Position numbers and translations under genes: made by a program. A stretch of DNA of 64,000 bases from Eustoma russellianum (Eukaryota; Streptophyta; Magnoliopsida; Gentianales; Gentianaceae): assembly GCA_036186865.1 (NCBI GenBank), contig AP025042.1, forward strand, positions 17,224,722-17,288,721, in the 5' to 3' direction. Under the pieces are notes generated by a model. It made no database searches. It had not been told where the DNA came from and saw only the letters and a list, made by a program, of their open reading frames with translations. This document shows positions 11,307-20,968 of the stretch, piece by piece. The number at the start of each line of letters is the position of its first letter. The stretch's first letter is position 1.

Positions 11307-13305
11307 CTATTTAAAAGATGATGTATTGTTATACATGTAATACCTTGGTTGATAATTATTATAAAATGGCCGATTTTGATAGTGTGTATAAGGCATATGA
11401 TTTTGTTTCTTATATGGTGCTATGTATGTATGATCATATGTATTCCTATAAATCTTGTATGAATGCTGCCTATATTTAGGTCTATATGTATTATAATGAG
11501 TTGGTTGTATTTTATTATTCCCATTCATATTTGTATACATATAGATATAATTTCTGGGTTGTCTAGATGCAAAGTTTGGCCTAGTTTTTTTTGCAAGTAT
11601 ATGCTGGGTCTTGGAATAAGTAAAAGGAGTAGAAAAAGGAGTAGTAGGCAAAGTTGAATTTATTTTAGTGGCCTTATAAGGTTGTTTAGTATTTGATGAA
11701 ACAAACTTAGTCTTTTTATCTACTTTGACATTTTCTTCTTTATATCCTAAACCCTTTTTATCATTTCCATATTTTTGTGACGATATAAGTGTGTCAAGCA
11801 TGTTCGTGTTAGATTTAAATTGTTCTAACATTTTTTCTAAGTATAGTTTAGATGATTTAAGTTGAGAAATTTCTTTTTCATAATTTTCTACCTTAGATTT
11901 TAACAGGCTATTTTTAGTTTGTAATGTTTGTTCATTTTTCTTATATGATTCAATTTTAACCTTTAAAGAATCAAGAGTATTAGTAGACTCTTGTTTAAAA
12001 GATTCTAATTGATCAGAAAATTCTAGGTTGGACGTCTTCAACTTGTTATTTTCTTCAATTAGTTTCTTCTTTTCTTTAGACAGCCTTTTACAATGAGCAT
12101 GCATCTTTAGAAATTCTTCATACATCTCATCAAATGACATTATCATAATCTACATCAGATGAAGAACTTACCTCGTCGGATACGAAGTAGACTTGAGCTT
12201 CCTCAATGTTAGATTCTGAGTCGGACGAGTCACTTCACGTGCTTGCCTTCATTGATCGTTTGCCTCTTCTTGACTTAGACTCCTTTGCCGTAGGCTTTTG
12301 CGCCTCCTTGTCTTGTTCATTATTATTATTATTATTATTATTGTTGACATTTTTCTTTGTCGGACAATCATGAGAGATGTGTCCTTTTTGACCACATTCA
12401 TAGCATTTTAACTCTTTATTATACCACTTCTTGTTATTAGAATTATTTTTTCTAGGTTGAGAAGAAGTAGAAGAAGAAGATTGTTTTCCATTCATATTAG
12501 GCCGTTTGAAAAACTTTCTAAGTTTTCTTGCCATCAATATTAAATCATCGTCTGATTCACTATCGATATTGCTTTCATTATTATTTGTATGTACTCAGTT
12601 GATCTGAAAGCAATAGACTTACCTGATGATTTAAATGACTGGGTTTTTCGTTAGTTAAGTTTTACCTCATAAAATCTAAATGATCCGATCCATTTTAGTG
12701 ATTGGCTTTGTTTCTTCAATCGCCGTGACTTTAGGAACCCATTCAGCAGGAAGGCTTCGCAGCACCTTTTGAACCTTCTTGTTGTTGGTAAATGATTTTC
12801 CTAAAGCTTCAAGGGCATTGAAAATATTAGTAATCCTCAAATCCATAAACGTTATAGATTCGTTTGACAACATTTTAAAAAATTCAAGTTCAGTCATAAA
12901 CATGTTTATTCTTGACTCTTTTACACCACTAGTACCTTCATTCTTTAATTCTAGTGATTTCCACATATCGTGTGCACTTATGCAATATGAAACATATCCT
13001 GCTTCAGAAATCGTTAGTCTATTTAAAAGTAATTGTATAGCTTTAGCATTCATGGACATTTTCTTTTTATCTTCAGTTGACCATTCACTTTTATATTTTT
13101 CTACTTCTTGTGTGACTCCATTAACTTGTAAAATTTTCATTGGAACGTTACGCTCATCTTCAACTATAGACAACAAATCGATGTCTATAGCCATTAAGAA
13201 TAGTCTCATTCTAAGTTTCCAATGAAAAAAATTAATACCATCGAAAAGAGGAGGACGTTGTGTAGAGATACTTTCTAATTCACCTTTGTGAGAAACAATG
13301 GCCAT
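11307..13305 (-). pseudogene. Gag of element 1 with zinc knuckle and coiled coil, frameshifted
   Basis: Capsid-like protein that would package the element RNA. The start at 13305 follows the primer-binding site by about 110 bp. 13305-12676 is the conserved gag core (QRPPLFDGINFFHWKLRM near residue 17, LMAIDIDL, KVQKVLRSLPAEW near residue 180). A frameshift or stop near 12676 breaks it. 12537-12235 carries the CX2CX4HX4C zinc knuckle CYECGQKGHISHDC and a run of nine Asn encoded by an att trinucleotide repeat (about 12319-12345). 12146-11307 is a Lys/Glu-rich coiled coil followed by a Tyr/Asn-rich tail, usual for Sirevirus gag, which is longer than in other copia groups. Confidence 0.85.
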
Positions 13306-13413
13306 TTTATGTACCTTAAACTTGAGAATAGCAGGCTACTTTGAATTGTTGTTTTATGGCCTTGTCTTGTTCGTATGGTGTTGAATCTTGCTTCTTTGAG
13401 TGGTGTTGGCCTT

Positions 13414-13425
13414 GTTCTTATACCA
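13414..13425 (-). promoter_or_regulatory. Weak tRNA-Met primer-binding site of element 1
   Basis: On the minus strand, two bases after the LTR end TCCAACA, the sequence reads TGGTATAAGAAC. The standard copia primer site complementary to initiator tRNA-Met begins TGGTATCAGAGC, so the first six bases match and the rest has drifted. Position and start are right for a decayed primer-binding site. Confidence 0.6.
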
Positions 13426-13427
13426 AT

Positions 13428-16029
13428 TGTTGGACATTGCACATGCAGTAAACATCACTAGAGGGGGGTGAATAGTGGTTAACGGAAATTACATTACTAC
13501 CCTTTACCAAAATCCCATTTGAAAACAGAATCTGAGATCTCCTCAGATTCAGTACCCAGTGTACACAACTCCAAAAATTATGAAACTTTTCAGAACTTGA
13601 CTGCAATGTTTTAACAAGACTCTGTCCAAAAATTAGATAAAAATAAGATCGTTTGACCCTTCAAACAAATAAAAAGATTCAGATGGTCAATCTGGACAGA
13701 ATTGGACAGAATGTTGCTGGAATTTGAAAACGTATTTCCCTTTGAATACTCAACTAATAAGGTTGATCTTTATGTCAAACAAACTCCTTAGGATGTATAG
13801 TTTATGTTTCCAAAAGGCTCTGACCTTAAAAAAATTCTTGATTAAAACAGAATTCAAGTTTTCTCAAAATTGGTCAGATTGCAGCCAGATTGGAGCAGTT
13901 ATCTTGCAAAGACTGCAAGACTAACTTTTCCTTGCTCAAATAATGTTATTCTTGTTGCAAATGAAATCTAACAGTCTGAAGTATAACTCCACCAAAAATC
14001 ACAAATTTTGAAAGTGTTTTGCTATTTTTCCAAAACGTGAGAAGTTGTGTGAAATCTCTAGTGAAAACGGGCAGAAAAATAGAAAAGAGAAAAGAAGACA
14101 AGAACAACAAAGATTATCCTGGCTCGGTCAATGTGACATACTCCAGTTCCAAGAAACACCTTTCCTTGGATTTCACTATGGTATGAACAAACTTACAACA
14201 AGAACCAAGCTTGATCCTTGGGTTAAACACCAACCCTATTCAAGACTTGGATGGACACCTCTATGCAATTCTTGGTTGCAACACCTTTATCACCTATTGG
14301 TGTAGCCTTATAAACTAGGCTAACCAATCTTACAAACATAACCCGAGAAGGCGTGTATATGTAGCTCAACAACAACAAGAAATGAAACACCTTAGCTACA
14401 CAAAGAAAGAATCAAGAAGAAGAGAATATCAAGAATGATCTTCAAGTTTTCTTGAAAGTGGTGTGGTCTTCTTCTTCATTTTTGCCTTCTATTTATAGGT
14501 TGAAATGAGCCTTGTAGATAAGAACTCCAATGTGTCACTATCTTCGTCATCAATTCTTAAGTGTCTTCTCACTATTGGTTGGCCACACAATCACTTTGTA
14601 CACTTGGCAAAATATAACAACACAATTGGTCCACCCTGGAAATCATCTTGGCCGATTTTTTACACTAGAACTTTCTTGTAAATAATGAAGATGATATAGT
14701 AGAATAAGATGGTATAACTTCTCGAATATACCCTCAACTTTTTGCCATGAGAATAGGCATGTGATGGCTAAAAAATTCAAACAAAAAATCATCTCCAACC
14801 AAGTAAAAGTAGCCGTTTTTTTCAACTTTGAAATTTCCAAGTTGGTAATTTTGTCAACTAGCTTCTTTTTGGTTGGTCCAATTATCACCAAGTCATAAAA
14901 TGAGTACACCATCACTTCCACCTGTATATACACATTTTTTAGGCTGTATATATGTATATCAATCCAGAATTTTGAAGAAGAAATCAAAAAATAACAGGTG
15001 ACAAGATTATGTTAACATATATATAGAAATTCTGACAATTTCTCCTTATATGTTGTGATGAATTCCACAACATTAACACCTTTAAAATCTCTGAAAAATT
15101 GATGATTTAGACTCTCCAATAACACATACAAGAAGGTCTTCAAGAAAAAAATAGAATGTGACATCACAACTCGTCACATATCCTACTATTGTCGATAATA
15201 TCATCAATTGATAGAATAAGATAGAAAACCACCAAAAAATCTTCAAGATAATCATAAATGAGCTTCAGAAGGTAGATAATAATGTACTCAAGAGATTCTT
15301 TGAGTAAAAATACCAAAATTGCCCTCAGGGGTAAAATGACCAAAATACCCATGGTGAGAGAAAACTCCAAAAATGACCCAGATGGTCAAAAATAGATATA
15401 ATAACACCTTTGTGATGATAAATAAGTGATAAATGTGTCCTTGAAACATTGTCACCATGTCAAGTACCTACACAAACTCAAAATGCCAATTTTGCCCTTT
15501 TTGGTAAGTTGTAAAAACTTCCAAGGCACATTATTCACAAGACATTTATATTCATAAAAAACGCATAATAACAACATGATGAACATATTAAAACATGTAC
15601 AAATGAAAACAACCATTTTATCACATGTTAAAAAGATATTTCTAAAAACCCTAGACATCGATGGATCGAAGTGCCTCAGCTTCAGAGATCGATGTCTCAC
15701 AGTGAGTTTCAGAGTTTGTCTCAGAGTTTGTCTCTGACCTACATCGATCAATCGAAGTGAAGGTTCGATGTACATCGATCGATCGATGTGTCTCAAGTTT
15801 AGAGATCGATGTCTCACAGTAAGGTCTTGAATTTTCTCTGCCTTACATGGATCGATTGATGTGAGAGATCGAAGTACATCGATCAATCGAATTGCAACAA
15901 CCTGAGAGATCGATGTCATTTTTCTTCAATTTTCAACTTTTAATCATTGATAACACCATGTGTGACATTTTTAAGTATTCACCACTTAAAATCATGACCT
16001 TGAAAATTATCCAAACATATTTCTCAACA
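13428..16029 (-). repeat. 5' LTR of element 1, full length
   Basis: About 2.6 kb, plus-strand ends TGTTGGACA and CTCAACA, giving TG...CA on both strands. Aligns with 5013-7549. Contains two in-phase blocks of ATCGAT words at 15655-15915. The outer flank begins tcata at 16030 with no match at the truncated other end. Confidence 0.85.
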
Positions 16030-16463
16030 TCATACACATATGTCACACATATGAAAAAGTTTTACTACATAAACCAATATATAATCAATAAACCATAAAA
16101 AAATCTTTCAAAACGTGAAACCCGATGAACTCTCAATCAAGGGTTATGAAGATTTTGCTATTAAAATTTATAAAGTAGCAGAAGTCAGAATTATCAGGAA
16201 TCTAGACAGTAAAATTTCATATCCAGCATTTTATAGATCTGGTTAATTGGAACTGAATCTTAGACCGGTGGTTGTGAAGAGGGAAAAAAAGAAAAGGAAA
16301 ATTTATTATCAAAAATTTAATATGAGTGTGCAATCTCCACTCAAATTTGCAAATTAGTTAAGTTTGAATTGCAAAATCAACCTTTTCTGTGTAATTTTGT
16401 CGTGTAGTAAGACAAGGAGCTGGCGCTAAACACAAAGATGTATAGTGCATATAGAGGGGGTTA
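16030..16463. other. Unassigned AT-rich spacer
   Basis: Flank of element 1. No open frame of interest, repeats or RNA gene seen. Confidence 0.5.
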
Positions 16464-16645
16464 GGATCCCTTCACCCCAAACCTCTCATCCTACGTATCA
16501 TCGCGCGACACGTGACAGTAGGGGTGGGTGGTGAGGCTAGATGCGAGTCACCCTCATCTAGCTTCACCTCCCACCTCTGCTGGCACGTGTCATGCGGTGA
16601 CGCGTGAGATGAGGAGAAAGTGGATAAGGTGATCTCGTCCCACGA
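16464..16645. repeat. GC-rich foldback (long inverted repeat) with CACGTG cores
   Basis: The left arm (about 16464-16542) and right arm (about 16555-16642) are imperfect reverse complements around a loop of about 12 bp. For example gacacgtgacagtagggg on the left pairs with the right-arm strand gacacgtgccagcagagg. The match extends outward through ctcatcctacgtatc-like sequence. The block is clearly more GC-rich than its AT-rich surroundings and each arm has a CACGTG word. It looks like a small foldback or MITE-type insertion, or an inverted duplication. No flanking duplication is certain. Confidence 0.65.
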
Positions 16646-16826
16646 GGAGGCAGGCAGCAAAGTTTTCTTAGGCTTTAGTTTTCAGAACACCCGCGTCTAA
16701 AGTTGGTGGTTAAAAATTGGTCCTTTGGTTTTTTTGGTGGGAGGAAAAAGAGAGAAAAAGGTATCTGTATATGTACATATATGTGTGTATACACACACAT
16801 ATGTATACATACAAATATTTTTTCAT

Positions 16827-16903
16827 AAACGGAAGGATACCTTCCGGACTTTATTTATGCGTCAAATATCCCGCGTTAATGGCCGAGGGTAGCCGTTACT
16901 ACA
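16827..16903 (+). repeat. Palindrome-cored repeat, copy 1
   Basis: A roughly 75-bp motif: a palindromic core (ggaaggataccttcc), then an AT-rich stretch, then ggccgagggtagccgttac. The same order occurs at 17472-17549 with core ggacggtaccgtcc-like sequence and ggcggaggaataccgtggttac. The shared layout suggests two diverged copies of one unidentified repeat. Confidence 0.4.
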
Positions 16904-16964
16904 AACTAAAATAAAAGAAGACGAAATCAAATGATCAGTTTTGAGACTGCTAATCTATCTATAT

Positions 16965-17258
16965 TTCAAAAGAACGATGACTGCCCCGTCTAGTAACCAT
17001 TGAGGACGGTGGTGGTTGTGGAAGATCCTTCCGAGCTCTGCACTTTTTCCGAGATAGTCCGCCAAGAAGAATCCCGCCACCAGTCGATATCATGCGACAA
17101 TCCATATCATCCCCCGCAATGAGCAAACTCTCGCGGATATCATCATAGTCATTCCCTTTACGTCGAGTGTATGAGCGAGAAGCTTCATTGTCCGAACCAA
17201 GTGCTAGATCAACTTCCTCTTCCTCTTCCCGAAAGTAATCTTGATAGAATTGTTCAAA
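16965..17258 (-). CDS. Orphan open frame, possible exon remnant, unknown function
   Basis: On the minus strand from 17258 an open frame of about 95 codons has a composition that looks coding: an acidic N-terminus ([18 protein letters not shown]), a middle with [14 protein letters not shown] and a basic, Pro-rich end ([17 protein letters not shown]). It has no upstream ATG because it emerges directly from a TA repeat, so it would be an internal exon or a fragment. It is more GC-rich and less repetitive than its neighbours. I do not recognise the family. It could also be a chance open frame. Confidence 0.3.
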
Positions 17259-17470
17259 TATATATATATATATATATATACATATATATATAACGGTACC
17301 GTCCGTCCTTCATATATATATCTATATATATTTTTATGTGTATGTATATATATTAATTTATATATATATATGTGTGTGTGTATGCGTGCGTAAATATATG
17401 TGTATGTGTACATGTATATGTTTGTATGTATACATGCATACAAACATACATAAATATATATATTTTTTTG
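17257..17470. repeat. TA / TATG microsatellite block
   Basis: Long alternating purine-pyrimidine runs ((TA)n, (TG)n, tatgtg) interrupted at 17284-17310 by acggtaccgtccgtccttcat, which is an inverted partner of the core at 17473-17493. Peptides predicted from this region are microsatellite artefacts. Confidence 0.8.
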
Positions 17471-17471
17471 A

Positions 17472-17549
17472 TGAAAGACGGGCGGTACCGTCCAGGTATT
17501 CTATTAATAAAATAACCCTCATTTGTGGCGGAGGAATACCGTGGTTACA
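17472..17549 (+). repeat. Palindrome-cored repeat, copy 2
   Basis: Second copy of the motif at 16827-16903: palindromic ggcggtaccgtcc core, AT-rich middle, then ggcggaggaataccgtggttac. The core also forms an inverted pair with 17286-17306 across the microsatellite. Confidence 0.4.
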
Positions 17550-17859
17550 ATAGTAAATCTAAGCTATGGTGGTAGAATCTCCAAAACTAAACAGAAAAGT
17601 AAAGTAAAAATGTACATGAAGGGCCAAAAACAAGCTAACAAGCAAATATAGTTTGAGAAATGGAATAAATTACAATGATCTGTATGTAAACCAATAGATG
17701 ATCTGTGTGCACATTCCGACGCTATGCTTCTGGGTCCAGGATCGTGCTGCCTAGTAATGACCATTTCCATGTATATCAAAGTAAATCGTCGTTGTCGTGT
17801 CTCTCGTGGAAGCCAGTGTTGCTCCAGTATGTGCCATGGAAAACACAAGAGCGGAGAAA
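17550..17859. other. Unassigned unique sequence left of element 2
   Basis: Mixed-composition sequence that is not a copy of anything else in the window. The minus strand stays open over much of it, but the peptide has no recognisable domain and continues into the LTR, so I do not call a gene. It could be untranslated or intronic sequence of a former host gene. Confidence 0.4.
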
Positions 17860-17864
17860 TAAAT
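17860..17864. repeat. Target-site duplication of element 2, left copy (taaat)
   Basis: The bases taaat directly before the 5' LTR recur at 29325-29329 directly after the 3' LTR: a perfect 5-bp duplication, the normal size for copia integrase. Confidence 0.9.
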
Positions 17865-20800
17865 TGTAAAGATAAGGGGGTTTGAGTGATTTCAAAATAA
17901 GTGTCTTGAATGTATACATATATATAAACGTGCATAAACATATATAAATGTGTACATGCATGCATGATAACTTGCCATTACTTGCCTTATTTAGCTTATA
18001 TATTATGTTGCCGTACTAACGAGCCATGAAGCATTAAAACTTACATCATATGGCAAACATTTGTTGTGTTTATACTATTTTCAGGTGCCACCATTAATGA
18101 ACTAAATTAGTTCATTAAGTAAAGTACTTAGTTTAATAAACTAAGTAGTTCATTAAAGGAAGCTTCATTTGGAAAAGGCACAAAGGCAACAAGGCTAAGG
18201 AAGAAAAGTCTTCTCCTCCTGTCCATCTTTAATGTACACGCCACATATACATAAAAATTATATATTTTCAGATTTTGAAAAAGGCACATACACATGTATT
18301 CCAACGTACTACCGACACGTTATATATTTTACGTACGTACGTTAATGTTACACCACTATACTTAACTCATATTTATGAGTATATTCAGGTCTTATATCAT
18401 ATGATATAAGATATGGTGATGACAAATTAAATACGATACGATAAAAGGTTCTAAACCGAAATTTGTCGTATCGGGCGAATACCGAAACTTCGCCAACGTG
18501 TCACGTACTTGCCATAAATAAATGGCCAGCCCATATGCATCAAAATATGATGTAAATTTCGTGCTACACATTACATATTCAGCCAAAAATACTTTCCATG
18601 TTGGCACACACAAATTACTCCACATTAAGGCCAAAATGTGAAGATTCCAAGTTTAATTTTGTCACATGTTAATGGTACCACTTTAGACCAGCCAAGTGCT
18701 GAGATTTAAAGTATATATTATATATATTATGTATAACATAATATATATAACATGTGCAAAATTTGGAATTTAAATTAGAGAAAAATCGGATAATCGATAA
18801 ATATCGAAAATTCGGTTTTCTACGCACATAACATGGAACGTTTTTCTTGTACATCATGTGACACGTATCTAGACACTTTTTACATATGATATACATCTTA
18901 AAGTGTTCTAGAAAATTAAATTAAGGGCTGATTGGAATATTACATGTGTGTATTATTAAATGTGCACTATTTTACAAAGTTAGCAAAAATGAATTTCAGC
19001 ACATGTTACACATCATATAACGTCACATACAGCTGATTTGGAGCATATGTGGAGCTTTGTTGGCATATTGACTGGTCAAGGATCAATCATACAATGTTGG
19101 TGAATTAAAGAGAGAAGCTACAAAAGGTAAAAATTCAAGGTATATCTCTCTTATGTCACATGCTGAAAATTTCAGCATACTACACACAAGCTAGCCGATT
19201 TTATGGTGTTAAATGTGACATATTTTGTCATCTTTTATTAGGTGATTGATTAGAAGAAGATATGGTAAAGTTTTGAATGATAATTAAAAAGATAAATGGT
19301 GATATTTCACATATCACACATGCTGAAAATTGTTTCAGCATGTGTACATGGTGTGGCCGAATTTTAGTATTAAAATGTGTCCAAGTTCATCTTTTAATTG
19401 GTAGAAGTACTTACCATATATTATTGATTCAGTTTTATGATGAAAATTTAAAGAAAAATGGTAATGATTTAAAGTTTATCCCCATGATGCACATGCTGAA
19501 AAATTCAGCATGGCAAGATTGTCTTGGCCGATTTTTTGGCATAGAAATGGAAGAATTTTTGGTCTTGCAATTTATGAGAAAATTCTTAATTTATGGTATG
19601 ATTTTGTGATTGATTTTTGGCACATGTTAAAGTGAATATCTCAGATTTTTTTTTATGTCATCTTGATGACAACATTGAGCCAATAAGGAGGTGCCAAGTA
19701 AGCGAAGACTAAATGATGATCCAATAGGAAGATGCCAAGTAAGCAAGGCATTGTCACAATGATGTCTTACACTCTCTCGAGGACTTAAAAGACAATTTTC
19801 AAGAGGGGAGAAGCCCTAATGGGGGACGGCTGCAACTATAAGGAAAGAAGAGGAGAGCAAACAAAAGTACAACAAGCATTGCATTCTAAAGAGATCAAAT
19901 TGCAAAGCTCTTCTTCTCCTACATCTTTTTTCTTTCTCTTTTCTTGTAAAAGCCTATTGTATTCATATTCTTTCAATCTTGAATAGGCTTGATATAAACC
20001 ACCATTCATACATCTTTGTAAAAGATTGATCAAGGTGTGATCAATCTTCATTCTAGCAAGGTGGTGGTGTTCGTGTGAATTGTACTTACAATACAAGGTT
20101 TGTAAAGGGTTGGAGTTAGGTGTAACTCTATCAACCCTGCGGTAAGGTGTACTGCGTGTGTGTGATTAGTGTGAACCAAGGAAGGTGTTCCTTGAAGACT
20201 GGAGTAGGTTGCTTATAACCGAACCAGTATAAAATTCTTGGTGCCATTTACTTTCTGCATTTACTTTTCAGTTACTGCACTGTTTATCCTTCTTGTTCGC
20301 ATCCGTAAAAATAGTAAACGATTTTCAAAAATTACGAAACTTTTCAGAAACATACTTACACGTTCTAGGGTTAATTTGGCACAAGTTTCAACCCTTTTGG
20401 ACAAGTATTAGTCAATCAAACATCAAAAATTCTAAGACTAGTGCAGTCTGATTTTTAGACTTGTAAAGGTTGAGATTTTGATTGTATTTGACCTACTTCC
20501 CAAAATAATTTTCCAAACATGTTTCAACTCATTCAAATATAGTATATAAAGAGTTAGTGGTCAAATTTTCAGGGCATTTTGACGTTCACACAAATAGGAA
20601 TTAATTTTTCAAAACTATCTACTGTTTCTGACAGATTTGCACAATCTGATTACCAACGATTGTTGAAGGGGTTACAGGCTGAATTTCAATTTGAAATTTT
20701 TAGGAGATCCTCATAACATCTGAGGCTAAGTTCTCTCAAAATTTTATAATTTTTGGAGACCTCTAACCTAGTTTTAAAAACATTTTAAAACTGGTCCTGA

Positions 20801-20914
20801 AAACAGAATCTGTTTTCAGAACTTGAATTGTTCAAGTTTAAAGAAATTTTAAAAAGCACACTTTCCGCACCCACTATTCAACCCCCTTTCTAGTGGTGCC
20901 TTGCAGATCCTACA
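17865..20914 (+). repeat. 5' LTR of element 2
   Basis: 3050 bp, begins TGTAAAGATAAGGGGG and ends GATCCTACA. Contains palindromes shared by the family: the nested taatgaact/agttcatta block at about 18094-18157, acgtacgtacgt near 18332, ttatatcatatgatataa at about 18392-18409, and three catgctgaaa...ttcagcatg hairpins near 19160, 19318 and 19490. About 45 bp near 19608-19655 are absent from the 3' LTR. Confidence 0.95.
19155..19515 (+). repeat. Three hairpin-forming catgctgaaa/ttcagcatg units in the LTR
   Basis: Near 19160, 19318 and 19490 the LTR carries an inverted repeat, catgctgaaa followed within a few bases by ttcagcatg, each followed 15-30 bp later by a ggccga or gccgat word. The spacing of about 158-172 bp suggests a degenerate tandem triplication. 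The same three-unit arrangement is seen in the 3' LTR and in A, B and E, for example near 62420, 62600 and 62763. Confidence 0.75.
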
Positions 20915-20916
20915 AT

Positions 20917-20930
20917 TGGTATCAGATAGC
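20917..20930 (+). promoter_or_regulatory. Primer-binding site of element 2 (initiator tRNA-Met type)
   Basis: Two bases after the LTR end TACA the sequence reads TGGTATCAGATAGC. The first ten bases match the copia consensus TGGTATCAGA complementary to the 3' end of initiator tRNA-Met, and the rest has drifted. The related elements A and B retain TGGTATCAGAGCGC. Confidence 0.85.
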
Positions 20931-20968
20931 AGGAATACTCACTTCAAGGAAACCAACGATTCAGTGAG

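Larger units (their letters stand above)
5013..16029 (-). mobile_element. Degenerate Sirevirus-type copia retrotransposon, minus strand (element 1)
   Basis: A Ty1/copia element read on the minus strand: 5' LTR 13428-16029, gag 13305-11307, pol about 11100-7976, polypurine-rich 3' untranslated region, 3' LTR 5013-7549. The gag-coiled-coil-protease-integrase-RT-RNase H order, tRNA-Met-like primer site, long LTRs and several purine-rich tracts before the 3' LTR all fit Sireviruses. The two LTRs have diverged visibly and the outer end of the 3' LTR is missing about 56 bp, so no target duplication can be assigned. Stops and frameshifts interrupt every domain. Confidence 0.85.

Noticed and set aside
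17204..17443. Open frame of Tyr/Ile/His repeats, and similar ones at 29300-29692
   Set aside because: These are translations of TA/TG microsatellites.
18392..18634. 80-codon frame antisense to the LTR, open also at 26842-27084 and 33321-33563
   Set aside because: The same frame is closed by a stop in the other LTR copies (5' LTR of A, and B), so conservation is just LTR identity and not selection for a protein.
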